Assembly (NCBI RefSeq): GCF_900105495.1
Contig: NZ_FNTF01000002.1
Span: 4,828,501-4,892,500, forward strand
Direction of reading: 5' to 3'
Source of the DNA: Pseudomonas frederiksbergensis
GTDB taxonomy: Bacteria; Pseudomonadota; Gammaproteobacteria; Pseudomonadales; Pseudomonadaceae
Length of the DNA stretch: 64,000 bases
Shown: one piece after another, positions 17,059 through 26,051 of the stretch
Numbering within the stretch: the first letter of the stretch is position 1
Layout of the letters: each line of letters opens with the position of its first letter
The notes under the pieces: model-generated
What the model was told of the DNA's origin: nothing
Seen by the model: the letters and a program-made list of their open reading frames with translations, nothing else
Database searches by the model: none
Program-made: the position numbers and the translations under genes

Positions 17059-17994
17059 TCAACCAGCTTCACGGTTACTGCAATAACTACCTATCAACAC
17101 GCTGTCTATCTTTTTAAAAGTGTCGTCCAGCAGCTCATAGCGCCGGCGATACATGGCGCGTTTTTTTGACGCAATACTGTCGAGCGGTTTCCTGGACAGA
17201 ACCATTGGAATCTCAAAAAAATCTTCGCGCTCTGACGGCGTCGCGCCATGCTCTAACCAGATCACATCGTAATTTGCCGCCAGTTCCAGAGCTTTGTGAG
17301 CGCCAAAATACGGATGACGATGGTGGCGATACCCGTCCCCTACTGCGTAAATTTTCTCAACACCGATGTTAATGGCAATGTATTTAATGACTTCAATCAG
17401 AAAGCTTCTTGGTCGAAGACCTTCAAAGTCTTTTGTCAGGTCCCTGTAGATACTCAACGACAGTTCACTGTCGACGCCTTTATGTATCCCCTGAACGGCG
17501 CCAATAAAAATACATAGTTCAGTGTCTGTACGACACAAAGTAAATGCTATAGATGCAATGCGCAGATCCCCCTGAAACAAGTTCAGCACCAATTCCCCTT
17601 CACGCATAAACCAGAAGGGACGATCCAGCACCAGGGAGCAGCCAGCAGCAAACTCCGATAAATCACTCAGCAGCAAACTTTCATTTCGCCCCAACAGCAA
17701 TAGTTGCGGACAGCGTTGGGTGACCACTTCGTAATGCGAGGCCAACACGCCAAGTTTATTCTTCGGGCCCCAGTTTCTGCTGATGTAGGGCCAATGAACA
17801 ACGCCGACACAATCCCCGCCTAATTTCTCGACACCGGACTTACCCAAGGCGCTCGACATACGCCCGCAAAACAACTTAAGTTCGGACCAGTTTTTTACAA
17901 CCAGCACCAGCATCTTAAACTTATTATTCAACGCCCTTAAAGAGTACCCGGCATGTAAAAAAAATACACTTTTTACTATCACCCAATTATTCAT
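17059..17994 (-). CDS. VirK/YbjX family protein (DUF535)
   Basis: The 311-residue protein shows the DUF535 signatures: IGAVQGIHKG, GLRPRSFLIEVIKYIA, KIYAVGDGYRHHRHPYFG, YDVIWLEHG and the C-terminal KKRAMYRRRYELLD. No signal peptide or membrane helix is evident. VirK and YbjX affect virulence and envelope stress in enteric bacteria, but no activity is established. Here it is embedded among EPS glycosyltransferases, 7 bp after the GT2 gene and ahead of the GT4 gene. Several DUF535 motifs recall acyl- or acetyltransferase-like folds, so a role in modifying the polymer is possible; this is inference. Confidence 0.85.
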   Translation of the reverse strand: MNNWVIVKSVFFLHAGYSLRALNNKFKMLVLVVKNWSELKLFCGRMSSALGKSGVEKLGGDCVGVVHWPYISRNWGPKNKLGVLASHYEVVTQRCPQLLLLGRNESLLLSDLSEFAAGCSLVLDRPFWFMREGELVLNLFQGDLRIASIAFTLCRTDTELCIFIGAVQGIHKGVDSELSLSIYRDLTKDFEGLRPRSFLIEVIKYIAINIGVEKIYAVGDGYRHHRHPYFGAHKALELAANYDVIWLEHGATPSEREDFFEIPMVLSRKPLDSIASKKRAMYRRRYELLDDTFKKIDSVLIGSYCSNREAG

Positions 17995-18001
17995 ATAAGT
18001 C

Positions 18002-18979
18002 TCACTTGTATTCGATCAACGCCGTCTTGCTGGCGCCGAATCTGTTCAGTAGAAACTTGACTTGCCCGAGCATCTCGGGAAATTTCCCCAGCACCAGAAA
18101 AAAAGCCCGCAGCCAGTTCTCGCGTGTGGATCTGTCGCCCCTGCGGGCGAGGCGCACGACTTGCAGTGGATAGACCAGCAGCACAAGCAGCCCAAACCAC
18201 CCCGCCACCAAACTCGCGATAACAGTTGCCAGCGGGACACCCAATCCCCAGAACCAGGCACGGCGTGACTCGCGCAACCAATGTTGCTCCGGTGCGGCCC
18301 CATGTAAAAATGCGCCCTCGGCAAAGGCATAACCACCGCGCAGGGTACGCTGCCACCATTGGCCGAACCGGGTCATGGTTGCATCATGCAAGGTCATTTC
18401 CTCGCCCAGACGCCAGACCTTCCAGCCATTCCCGCGCAGACGCACGCACAATTCAGGCTCTTCCCCGGCAATAAGTCCCGGTCGAAACCCGGATGCTTCG
18501 GCAAAGGCGTCGGCCCGCATCAGCGCATCGCCACCACATGCCTTGGCCTCGCCTACCGGCGTATCCCATTCGAAATCACACAGCAGGTTGTAAACCGAGT
18601 GCTGCGGAAAACGTTCACGGCGCCGTCCGCAGACCACCGCAACGTCAGGATGCTTATCAAGAAAGGCCTGCGCCCGGGGGAGCCAACCGCCGACAACCTC
18701 GCAATCACCGTCGACGAACTGCACATAACTCATCTGCGGCAATGAGCGTTTCAGGCAGGCAAATCCTTCATTGCGTGCACGCGCAGCCGTAAAGGGAATC
18801 GTCATATCCAACTCAACCACATCGACCCCAAGCCTGAGTGCCGTCTGCACTGAATCGTCCGTTGATCCAGAGTCGACATATACAACCTTCTGCGCCGAAC
18901 CGACGAGGGATGTCAGGCAACGCTCAAGTCGTAGGCCTTCGTTGCGACCGATAACAACGACACCCATCCCCATAACCAT
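18002..18979 (-). CDS. Glycosyltransferase family 2
   Basis: The 325-residue protein has a GT-A domain: GVVVIGRNEGLRLERCL at the start, YVDSGSTDDSV, the DXD-type VQFVDGDCEVV, and GEEPELCVRLRGNGWKVW. One to two C-terminal membrane helices follow. The start is ambiguous among GTG 18988 and ATGs at 18979, 18973 and 18967; 18979 is chosen because GAGTGA precedes it. It most resembles GT2 enzymes of EPS loci that add one sugar. Its stop is 7 bp from the DUF535 gene. Confidence 0.9.
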   Translation of the reverse strand: MVMGMGVVVIGRNEGLRLERCLTSLVGSAQKVVYVDSGSTDDSVQTALRLGVDVVELDMTIPFTAARARNEGFACLKRSLPQMSYVQFVDGDCEVVGGWLPRAQAFLDKHPDVAVVCGRRRERFPQHSVYNLLCDFEWDTPVGEAKACGGDALMRADAFAEASGFRPGLIAGEEPELCVRLRGNGWKVWRLGEEMTLHDATMTRFGQWWQRTLRGGYAFAEGAFLHGAAPEQHWLRESRRAWFWGLGVPLATVIASLVAGWFGLLVLLVYPLQVVRLARRGDRSTRENWLRAFFLVLGKFPEMLGQVKFLLNRFGASKTALIEYK

Positions 18980-19022
18980 GGCGTTCACTCAGCGACGCAA
19001 TTGAAGTAATCCATCGGGTGGT

Positions 19023-19547
19023 TCATGAGAACTCCCTCGATTCTGCGTATTTCCTTTTCTTGATAGTCGCCGGCACGCCCACTGCCACCGAGTCGTCCGG
19101 TACATCGGTCAGCACCACCGCATTGGCACCAATCACGACATTGTTACCGATGCGGATATTGCCCAGCACCTTGGCCCCTGCCCCGATATCAACATTGTTA
19201 CCCATCACCGGAGCAATCGGCTCATTCACATTCTTGAGGCCTACAACGACACCATTGCGGATACGGCAATCATCGCCGAATTGCGCATAGCCGCTGATGA
19301 CGATTCCGCCGAAATGATCGATGACGAAGTTGCGCCCGACCACCACCTCACAGGGCAATTCGATACCCGTGACGATCTGCATCAGCTTGAAGAGCACTTT
19401 GTATATAAAGGAGAACAGCTTGCGTAACAGGGCCGGTCGCACACCGTAACGCCAGCGCCCAAAACGATAAACCACCATCACCCAAAACCCCTGAGCCCCC
19501 CAATCTCCGCCGTATGCACGTAAATCCGCACGTATGTTTTCGAACAT
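19023..19547 (-). CDS. Serine O-acetyltransferase-like hexapeptide acetyltransferase
   Basis: The 174-residue protein opens like CysE-type EPS acetyltransferases (MFENIRADLRAYGGDWGAQG). It then forms a left-handed beta-helix of hexapeptide repeats (GNNVDIGAGAKVLGNIRIG, GNNVVIGANAVVLTDVP), with the conserved DHFGGIVISG containing the catalytic His. In polysaccharide loci such proteins usually O-acetylate sugars with acetyl-CoA rather than make cysteine. It lies 8 bp from the next GT2 gene on the same strand, within the leftward EPS run. Confidence 0.9.
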   Translation of the reverse strand: MFENIRADLRAYGGDWGAQGFWVMVVYRFGRWRYGVRPALLRKLFSFIYKVLFKLMQIVTGIELPCEVVVGRNFVIDHFGGIVISGYAQFGDDCRIRNGVVVGLKNVNEPIAPVMGNNVDIGAGAKVLGNIRIGNNVVIGANAVVLTDVPDDSVAVGVPATIKKRKYAESREFS

Positions 19548-19555
19548 AACTGGCT

Positions 19556-20512
19556 CTACCGTGTTGGTTGGCTAGCGAATTTGGTGTCACGCAACAACGC
19601 CCAGGTCACACGAGTATGCTGCCAACACGCTGCTAAAGCGGCCCGACCGCGGCCTTTCAATAACGCCTTGAGCGCCACAATCAGATCCCCCAGACTCACC
19701 AGCAGCATATGTGAGGCCAAACCAGGCAGACCGTAGTGCTTGCGAAAATACAACAGCTGACTTTCGATTTGTAACGTAGGTAACTGGCGATTATCCGCAT
19801 TGAGCTTGTCAACAGACTTGGCACTTTCACCGCCGATATGCACCACCGTGGTATGCGGGTAGTAAACGACCTTCCAGCCTGCCTGTTTAACGCGTTTGCA
19901 GTGATCGATCTCTTCGAAATAAAGGAAGTAGCGCGGATCGAACAAGCCAACCTCGTCGATGACTTCACGACGGATCAGGTAATAGCACCCGGGCACCCAG
20001 TCGCACTCACGCACCGAAGCATGGTCCCAGGCCATGTCGTCGATTCTTTTCACCACAGGGACAAAACGTTCAAGCCCTGTATGCGAAAGGAAGACATTTA
20101 ACGGTGTTGGAAAATAGCGACAGGAGGGCTGCAAATCACCCTCACGTCCAACCAATCGAACGCCGAGGACACCGCAATCAGGATGAGTCTCCATGTAGTC
20201 GAGCGTCTTGCTCAGCGTATCCGCGGCCACAAAGGCATCGGTATTGAGGAGCAACGCATACTTGCCCTCCAGGTGTTCAACCAATTGATTATTGGCACGA
20301 CCAAAGCCAACATTATTTTCATTGGCGAGTTGCACTGCCTCTGGACAGATAGTTGCCAGACATTCCAGCGAATTATCGACAGAGGCATTATCCACCACCA
20401 AATAGCGCGTGCGATTCACACTATTTGACTGGCGTAACGCATTAAACATCGGTTGCAACAACTCCGCTGTATTGTAATTGACTACCAATACGTCAAGAGG
20501 AGCACTAACCAT
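19556..20512 (-). CDS. Glycosyltransferase family 2, rhamnosyltransferase-like
   Basis: The 318-residue protein has the GT2 opening LDVLVVNYNTAELLQPMF, VVDNASVDNSLE, the DXD-type LLLNTDAF, then FEEIDHCKRVKQAGWKV near residue 210. This is typical of WbbL-like rhamnosyltransferases. ATG 20512 is taken as the start; an in-frame TTG at 20527 is possible. It overlaps the end of the upstream acetyltransferase gene by 8 bp and lacks a clear ribosome site, suggesting coupling. Confidence 0.9.
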   Translation of the reverse strand: MVSAPLDVLVVNYNTAELLQPMFNALRQSNSVNRTRYLVVDNASVDNSLECLATICPEAVQLANENNVGFGRANNQLVEHLEGKYALLLNTDAFVAADTLSKTLDYMETHPDCGVLGVRLVGREGDLQPSCRYFPTPLNVFLSHTGLERFVPVVKRIDDMAWDHASVRECDWVPGCYYLIRREVIDEVGLFDPRYFLYFEEIDHCKRVKQAGWKVVYYPHTTVVHIGGESAKSVDKLNADNRQLPTLQIESQLLYFRKHYGLPGLASHMLLVSLGDLIVALKALLKGRGRAALAACWQHTRVTWALLRDTKFASQPTR

Positions 20513-21122
20513 TGGATCGCGCGCCAAAAAAGTATTCCGCTCTCATTTTAATGAGCGTCGGTTCAAGTTCCGAGTCGTATACACCACTGCGCTGCCTGAT
20601 AAGGTCAATCCACGGATAAGTGGCACTACGCTCTTCGACTTTCGCCAACACCTCTTCCAGCGTACAAATAACCTTGGCTGGATTACCCGCAACCACCACC
20701 CCAGGCGGAACATCTTTTACGACTACAGCACCGGCTGCGACAATCGAATTAGGGCCAACAGTCACACGCGGCAAGATCATAGCGCCATAGCCGATAAAAC
20801 AATTATCAAGAATGTCGACAGGACCGACAGAATCAAGTTTTCTATCAAAGACCACCTCGAGCATGCCGACTACTCCATCGTGGCCGAACAGCGTGCAACA
20901 AGATAAACCTACATTATTTCCGAGTCGTACTAGTGAAGGGTCAGGTATGTTGGCAGCAGGATTGATCCATACGCCTTGACCGATGGAGTGCAGCCCCCCC
21001 CACCGAACCATATGTTTAGCCCATTCATACCCGTCCGGTTTACAGAATTTTTTATAGAGCGGAGTCCCATACCCCGTTGTTTTTGCAATATAAGCAATAG
21101 TGCGTTTTAGTAGACCAATCAT
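20505..21122 (-). CDS. Hexapeptide-repeat acyltransferase (LbetaH family)
   Basis: The 205-residue protein contains a left-handed beta-helix with repeats such as SLVRLGNNVGLS, NCFIGYGAMILPRVTVGPN and SIVAAGAVVVKDVPPG, ending GNPAKVI as in CapG/WbbJ/Maa-type acetyltransferases. The catalytic His is likely within TLFGHDGV. It would acetylate a sugar of the repeat unit. It is first in the coupled run leading to the GT2 gene at 20512. Confidence 0.9.
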   Translation of the reverse strand: MIGLLKRTIAYIAKTTGYGTPLYKKFCKPDGYEWAKHMVRWGGLHSIGQGVWINPAANIPDPSLVRLGNNVGLSCCTLFGHDGVVGMLEVVFDRKLDSVGPVDILDNCFIGYGAMILPRVTVGPNSIVAAGAVVVKDVPPGVVVAGNPAKVICTLEEVLAKVEERSATYPWIDLIRQRSGVYDSELEPTLIKMRAEYFFGARSNG

Positions 21123-21254
21123 CCTGTCAGCCTCATTAATTCAGCGATAGACACCTGTGCCAAGGTTAGATACACCCTGATTCTTCATTACCACTACCCT
21201 AAGCGTAGACGCTTCCCTAAAATCCAACACTCCAATAATCCACCTGCGCCGCGC

Positions 21255-22724
21255 TCAGGAATACCTGCCCACCCCGGGCCCTATCTGATGGTTGAGATGT
21301 TCTGCCAGCCTTAAAGCAAGTTGCAAAAGAGGCATCGTGGGGTTACAGGCACCACCTGTAGAGAACACACTGCTGCCCGCAACGTAAAGATTCTCAACAC
21401 CAAACACTTTGCAGTTCTCATCGACCACACCAAACTCTGGCGAACTCGCCATCCGCGTGGTCCCCATATGATGAGCATGTGGATTGAGCCTCAGTGGCAC
21501 ATCGACGTCATACACATATTCTTCCAGTTTGACGAAGCCCAGCCCTGTGTCGGCAAAACACTTCGCCACTTCCAGCCCTATGGACTTGACGGTTTCCCTG
21601 TCTGCTGGCGTTAGCGCCCAATGAATCTCGACCTTTCTCATCCCCAATGCATCTCGCTCGTCGAGCAATGAAATTCTGCTATCGGGGTTGGGAAACTGCT
21701 CAATCAACGTGCCGATCACCCCATCTCCAGGGCAATCGAACTTGGCAATGAACTCAACCTTGCGCTCCGCGCCTACTTCGCAAATGAGGTTCTCGAAAAA
21801 GCTTTTGATGGCAGCCATTCGTCCATAGGATTTCACTTCCGAGACAAGCGTGGCCGTCACATTCCCTTTACCTGAGTTGTGCGCCATCACGAATGCATCG
21901 GTCGTGAAGTATTCCTGCCGAGCATCTGTGCCCTGCCCGTCTTTCAGGATGAAGTTTCCCATCTCGACGTTCAGGTGCTCCATGAAGCATCTGCCGACGA
22001 AACCGTCCTTTTTTACGATACCGCCAGCCGCCAGGGACTCGCTGTTGAGCAGGTGCCTGGCATTCTCGATTCCGCCTGTCGCCAGAATGAATCGTTTTGC
22101 CGTAACTCGCTCTCGATGTAACTGGTAGTCCGAGACGACTATCGTTGCGATGCGGCCGGTCTTGCTGTCGAACTCAAGATCGACGCAATTGCAATGGATG
22201 AAAACATCCAGCCCCTCGGTCTCATTAAGTTCCTTGGCATATTTTTGTGCAAATCGCGTCGGCGGGCTAAGCAGGAAACGATCCGCTTCAAAGTCGGTAC
22301 CGTCCAGACTTGCATTGATCGCCTTGAATCCGGAGTGCGGCGCAAGATCAACAATATCCATGGCCGCCGACAAATTGCGCTCGATCTCGGAAAAGGCGAT
22401 GGGCCAACCCGGCACGGGACCCGGAGGTCCTACGGTAAAGTCCGACTTTTCGAATGGGCGGCATCGCCCGGCCCAGTGATTGGAGGTCCCACCGAGGTAA
22501 CGCAGGCGGGTTTCATGGGCGTACATCTCGAGGCCTGAAGATGAAATCTTATAAAGGTCCTGCGAAGTCGACGAATACTCGTGCCCGCCACCCTCGACAA
22601 GCAACACACGTCGACCATTACCGGCTAAACGCAAGGCCAGCGTAATGCCGGCGGGGCCCCCACCGATGATGCAGAGGTCATAGTGATCGCGTAGTTCTTT
22701 CTGCGATTGGTAGTCTTTGATCAT
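21255..22724 (-). CDS. GMC-family FAD oxidoreductase, Tat-partnered
   Basis: The 489-residue protein has the ADP-binding motif IIGGGPAGITLALRLAG and GMC features (RLRYLGGTSNHWAGRCRP, LATGGIENARHLL). The C-terminal catalytic region has HAHHMGTTRM and GGACNPTMPLLQLALRLA. The start is set at ATG 22724 because it overlaps the stop of the Tat-signal peptide gene by ATGA; an earlier in-frame ATG at 22763 has no better ribosome site. This arrangement matches bacterial GMC sugar or alcohol dehydrogenases whose large subunit is carried out by a Tat-bearing small subunit. It probably oxidises a sugar or polyol in the periplasm. How that serves EPS synthesis is unknown. Confidence 0.88.
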   Translation of the reverse strand: MIKDYQSQKELRDHYDLCIIGGGPAGITLALRLAGNGRRVLLVEGGGHEYSSTSQDLYKISSSGLEMYAHETRLRYLGGTSNHWAGRCRPFEKSDFTVGPPGPVPGWPIAFSEIERNLSAAMDIVDLAPHSGFKAINASLDGTDFEADRFLLSPPTRFAQKYAKELNETEGLDVFIHCNCVDLEFDSKTGRIATIVVSDYQLHRERVTAKRFILATGGIENARHLLNSESLAAGGIVKKDGFVGRCFMEHLNVEMGNFILKDGQGTDARQEYFTTDAFVMAHNSGKGNVTATLVSEVKSYGRMAAIKSFFENLICEVGAERKVEFIAKFDCPGDGVIGTLIEQFPNPDSRISLLDERDALGMRKVEIHWALTPADRETVKSIGLEVAKCFADTGLGFVKLEEYVYDVDVPLRLNPHAHHMGTTRMASSPEFGVVDENCKVFGVENLYVAGSSVFSTGGACNPTMPLLQLALRLAEHLNHQIGPGVGRYS

Positions 22725-22915
22725 GCTGGCGTTTGCCGAAAATGCTGGGCAGGCAGCACCCATCCGTTGATTACAACAAACTCGGATTTAACAGCAGACG
22801 GCCGGGCAACGGCTTTGGAAAATCCGAACATGAGTCCTCCGATACTCAATAGAACAGAAGCCTGGAGAAAGCTTCTGCGTCCCATCACAGAGGTATTCAA
22901 ATCAGCTTCTCTCAT
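22721..22915 (-). CDS. Small Tat-signal protein, putative escort subunit of the GMC oxidoreductase
   Basis: This 64-residue product contains a clear twin-arginine signal, GRRSFLQASVLLSIGGLMFG, starting near residue 12, and an AVARP-type end. Only about 25 mature residues follow (SEFVVINGWVLPAQHF). It has a good ribosome site (GGAG nine bases upstream of ATG 22915) and its stop overlaps the GMC start as ATGA. Small subunits of FAD sorbitol, fructose and gluconate dehydrogenases play the same escort role but are usually 120-200 residues. This one is unusually short, either a minimal version or a truncation. Confidence 0.75.
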   Translation of the reverse strand: MREADLNTSVMGRRSFLQASVLLSIGGLMFGFSKAVARPSAVKSEFVVINGWVLPAQHFRQTPA

Positions 22916-23053
22916 GATTCAAAGCTCCACGACATCGAGATTGCGTTGAAAATTCCAACTACACATCAAGGCCACATACTTTGGCGACGGCCATCAATAC
23001 CTCAATGGCGACGCTGTGCCACAGCTTTGAAAACTTGAGAGAAACAGATCAGA

Positions 23054-24427
23054 TCAAAGCCATTTAAAAAGATCCGTCAATAACTCCCCACACAAAGCCC
23101 CCACCGCGAGCATGGGCAGCACTATCAATTCACGCTTGAGGCTGAATAGCCCCAGACGATAATTGACGTAAAAAACCAGGATAAGCGTAGGAAACGTGTA
23201 CAGGGCTGCGCCCCAAATCGCATAGTCGACCCCGCCAATCGCCAACAGCAGAGGCAGCAGCACCCACAACGAGACGGCGCGAATAATGTTATCCATGGCC
23301 TGGTACTTGGTCAGTCCCAAGGCAATCCAGACCTGATTCGCCAACAGGTAGCGCATTGTGAAAAAAGAGAGTGAAAGAATGGCCATCATGTTGCCGGCCT
23401 GAGCGTAACGCTCATCGTACAAGATGCCGATGAGCAGTGGACTGCCGGTCAGGAACAGTCCACAGAGAAACAGGCAGGCAAGATCGAGCATCAATTTCAA
23501 GCGGTAATACAAAGCGTGGAGCCGTACGGTGTCATTAGTTCTTGAGGCCTCACTGAAGGCCGGCAAGGCCACGGCCCCGACGATCTTTTGCAACGCAAGC
23601 TGAACAGCGCCCAGAATCAGCACGGCAATGGAGTAAACGCCCAGTTCGCTGGCCGTCATGCTGCCGCCGAACCAGACGCGATCACCGTACATGGCCAATA
23701 CGCCCACCGCTGACGACAATAGTATCCAACGACCGAAACCGACTAATTCATTGAGCGCAGCACGCTCCCACCGTAGACGGTTGGGAGGGCCTTCAAACCA
23801 GAAATGCCCCAGCAGCGTGCTGACCATCGACTGGACCAGACCTGCAATCACCAGCGACCAGATGGACCTGGTGAAGTAACCGATGCCCAGCATGACCAAC
23901 AGCCCGACGACCTGAGAACCAAACTCGGTGAGTACCACTTTCTTTTGCTGGAAAGTGCGCACTGCCAGGTCCATTTTGGTCGACTGAAAACCAACAATGA
24001 TTGCCGAGAAACTGGTCACGGCCAACACCAACGGCAACTCGGGGGCGGCGTAGGTGGAATTGGGCGCCCACAAATTAATGGTCTGTGCATACCAGGCGAG
24101 GGCCGCAAGAAGAAGTGTTGAAGCAAAAAGGATAAAGCCGCGCACGATCTGCACGGTCCAGATGGTATTGAGAAACACCGGATCGTCGCCACGTGGGCTC
24201 TGGATGATGTTCTGGCGCAAGCCGGCATCGGAAAGCATGTGCAGAACCAGAGAAACGGTGATGGCGATCATCATGATGCCGAACATCTCCGGCATCAGCA
24301 GACGGGCCATTATCAGGTTGCCGCCCAAGCGAAAGGCTTGAGAGGTAACCAGCGCCCCGAAATTCCATGCGCCGGCAGAGATCGCTCGCTTACGAAGGCC
24401 CAACACTGGCGAATCGACTAACGACAT
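23054..24427 (-). CDS. Wzx-type polysaccharide flippase (PST family)
   Basis: The 457-residue protein has about twelve to fourteen hydrophobic segments and the opening KRAISAGAWNFGALVTSQAFRLGGN, typical of PST/MviN-like flippases of lipid-linked repeat units (WzxC/ExoT-like). Charged motifs include SDAGLRQNIIQ and the middle ALNELVGFGRWILLSS. It would move the undecaprenyl-linked unit across the inner membrane. It is divergent from the polymerase gene at 24523, with a 95-bp shared promoter gap. Confidence 0.9.
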   Translation of the reverse strand: MSLVDSPVLGLRKRAISAGAWNFGALVTSQAFRLGGNLIMARLLMPEMFGIMMIAITVSLVLHMLSDAGLRQNIIQSPRGDDPVFLNTIWTVQIVRGFILFASTLLLAALAWYAQTINLWAPNSTYAAPELPLVLAVTSFSAIIVGFQSTKMDLAVRTFQQKKVVLTEFGSQVVGLLVMLGIGYFTRSIWSLVIAGLVQSMVSTLLGHFWFEGPPNRLRWERAALNELVGFGRWILLSSAVGVLAMYGDRVWFGGSMTASELGVYSIAVLILGAVQLALQKIVGAVALPAFSEASRTNDTVRLHALYYRLKLMLDLACLFLCGLFLTGSPLLIGILYDERYAQAGNMMAILSLSFFTMRYLLANQVWIALGLTKYQAMDNIIRAVSLWVLLPLLLAIGGVDYAIWGAALYTFPTLILVFYVNYRLGLFSLKRELIVLPMLAVGALCGELLTDLFKWL

Positions 24428-24522
24428 AACATCATCCCCGGACTCAATGGCTCAAAACGAACTATAGTCGCGTTTAGCCATTCCACTAGCCGTCGATCAA
24501 CAATCAATAAGTGCAATCATCC

Positions 24523-26046
24523 ATGCCTGAGCACTTCCGAGCGTTAGTAGTCATTCTGGTCCTCACCGGCATCGTTTTTGCCATGGCACGTCGACCAGCA
24601 GCAGACCTGATTTCCGACCGTAATTTCACTCGTCGGCGCAACTTGTGGTTCGTATTGACGCTATTGGCATTTGTTTCGCACAGTTTCTGGGTGTACGCAG
24701 GCATTGCCACGATCGTTTTGACCTTCGCACGAAGTCGCGAACGCAATCCGATGGCGCTATTTTTTCTTCTGCTGTTTCTCATCCCGCCGGCCACGGCGGA
24801 GATTCCGGGCTTCGGCCTGGTCAACTATTTTTTTTCCCTCAACCATATTCGTGTGCTGGCACTGTGCGTGTTGCTTCCGGCTTTTTTCACTTTGCGCAGG
24901 CGCGCCGACACGGTCTCTTTCGGGCGCACCTGGCCTGACAGACTGTTAGCCGCCTACCTCCTGCTGACGAGTCTGCTTTTCCTGCGCGAAACCACCGTCA
25001 CCGACACCTTGCGCCAAATGCTTTACCTGTTCATCGAAGTTTTTTTGCCTTACTACGTTGCCAGCCGGGCGCTGAAAAACCTCAGCGACTTCAAGGACGC
25101 TTTGCTCGGTTTTGTACTCGCCGCCATGGTGCTGTCGCTTATAGGTCTCTTCGAATATGCCAAGCACTGGCAGCTGTATAGCGCGGTTGTTACCGCCATG
25201 GGCATGCAATGGGATCCTGGCTACTTGAGTCGCGGTGGCTCACTACGTGCCAGCGCCACTACCGGCCAGGCCATTGCCCTGGGCTTCGTCATCAGTGTGT
25301 CCATCGGCTTTTACCTGTACTTGCAGGAGGAAGTACGTAGCAAATTACAGCGCACCCTCGGCGCACTGTTGCTAGCCGGTGGTCTGTTCGCACCGCTGTC
25401 GCGTGGCCCCTGGATTGGTGCAGCCGTCATTATCGTCGTGTTCATCGGCACTGGCCGCAAAGCGATCAAACGCCTAACGCTGCTGGCGGTCGCCGGGATC
25501 CTCGCACTTCCCTTGCTGGCCATCGTGCCGGGCGGGCAAAAAGTGCTTGATCTGCTACCGTTTATCGGCACGGTGGAAGTCGAAAACATCACCTATCGGC
25601 AGCGCTTGATTGATAACGCCGTGATCGTTATCCAGCGCAACCCTTGGCTGGGCTCTTTCAATTTCCGCAGCACACCGGAAATGCAGTCCATGATTCAAGG
25701 CCAGGGAATCATCGATATCGTGAATACCTATATCGGCATAGCGCTGTCGTTCGGCTTGATTGGCTTGACACTTTTCGTGGTTTTTTTCGTCAGTGTCCTG
25801 CAGGGCCTGCGCAAGGGGATTCGTTCTTTCCCCAAAGAAGACGATGAGGCACGCCGACTCGGACGTGCACTGCTGGCGACACTGGCCGGGATCCTGATCA
25901 CCATCGTCACCGTTAGCAGTATTACGGTAATCCCCGTGGTGTATTGGTCGGTGGCTGGACTGTGCGTGGCCTACGCTCAGATGGCACGCAGGCTCAAGAA
26001 CACCTCGACGGCCGTTGCGGCGAGTGCCCACCTCCAACTCAGGTAG
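24523..26046 (+). CDS. O-antigen ligase/polymerase-like membrane protein (Wzy type)
   Basis: The 507-residue protein has about eleven to twelve membrane helices and a periplasmic loop between the last major helices. It contains the Wzy_C/O-antigen-ligase motif region GLFAPLSRGPWIGAAVIIVV and a later IVNTYIGIALSFGLIGL. It likely polymerises repeat units in the periplasm. The start is uncertain (GTG 24511 or ATG 24523), with a weak ribosome site in either case. It is followed 5 bp later by the secreted glycoside hydrolase, so they form an operon. Confidence 0.85.
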   Translation: MPEHFRALVVILVLTGIVFAMARRPAADLISDRNFTRRRNLWFVLTLLAFVSHSFWVYAGIATIVLTFARSRERNPMALFFLLLFLIPPATAEIPGFGLVNYFFSLNHIRVLALCVLLPAFFTLRRRADTVSFGRTWPDRLLAAYLLLTSLLFLRETTVTDTLRQMLYLFIEVFLPYYVASRALKNLSDFKDALLGFVLAAMVLSLIGLFEYAKHWQLYSAVVTAMGMQWDPGYLSRGGSLRASATTGQAIALGFVISVSIGFYLYLQEEVRSKLQRTLGALLLAGGLFAPLSRGPWIGAAVIIVVFIGTGRKAIKRLTLLAVAGILALPLLAIVPGGQKVLDLLPFIGTVEVENITYRQRLIDNAVIVIQRNPWLGSFNFRSTPEMQSMIQGQGIIDIVNTYIGIALSFGLIGLTLFVVFFVSVLQGLRKGIRSFPKEDDEARRLGRALLATLAGILITIVTVSSITVIPVVYWSVAGLCVAYAQMARRLKNTSTAVAASAHLQLR

Positions 26047-26051
26047 CCCCC

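Noticed and set aside
20512..20527. TTG 20527 as the start of the rhamnosyltransferase-like gene
   Set aside because: ATG 20512 gives the normal GT2 N-terminus with a shorter overlap; TTG cannot be fully excluded.
24523..26046. Possibility that the polymerase-like membrane protein is the missing exosortase
   Set aside because: It is too long, has an O-antigen-ligase-type layout, and I could not find the exosortase Cys and Arg motifs.
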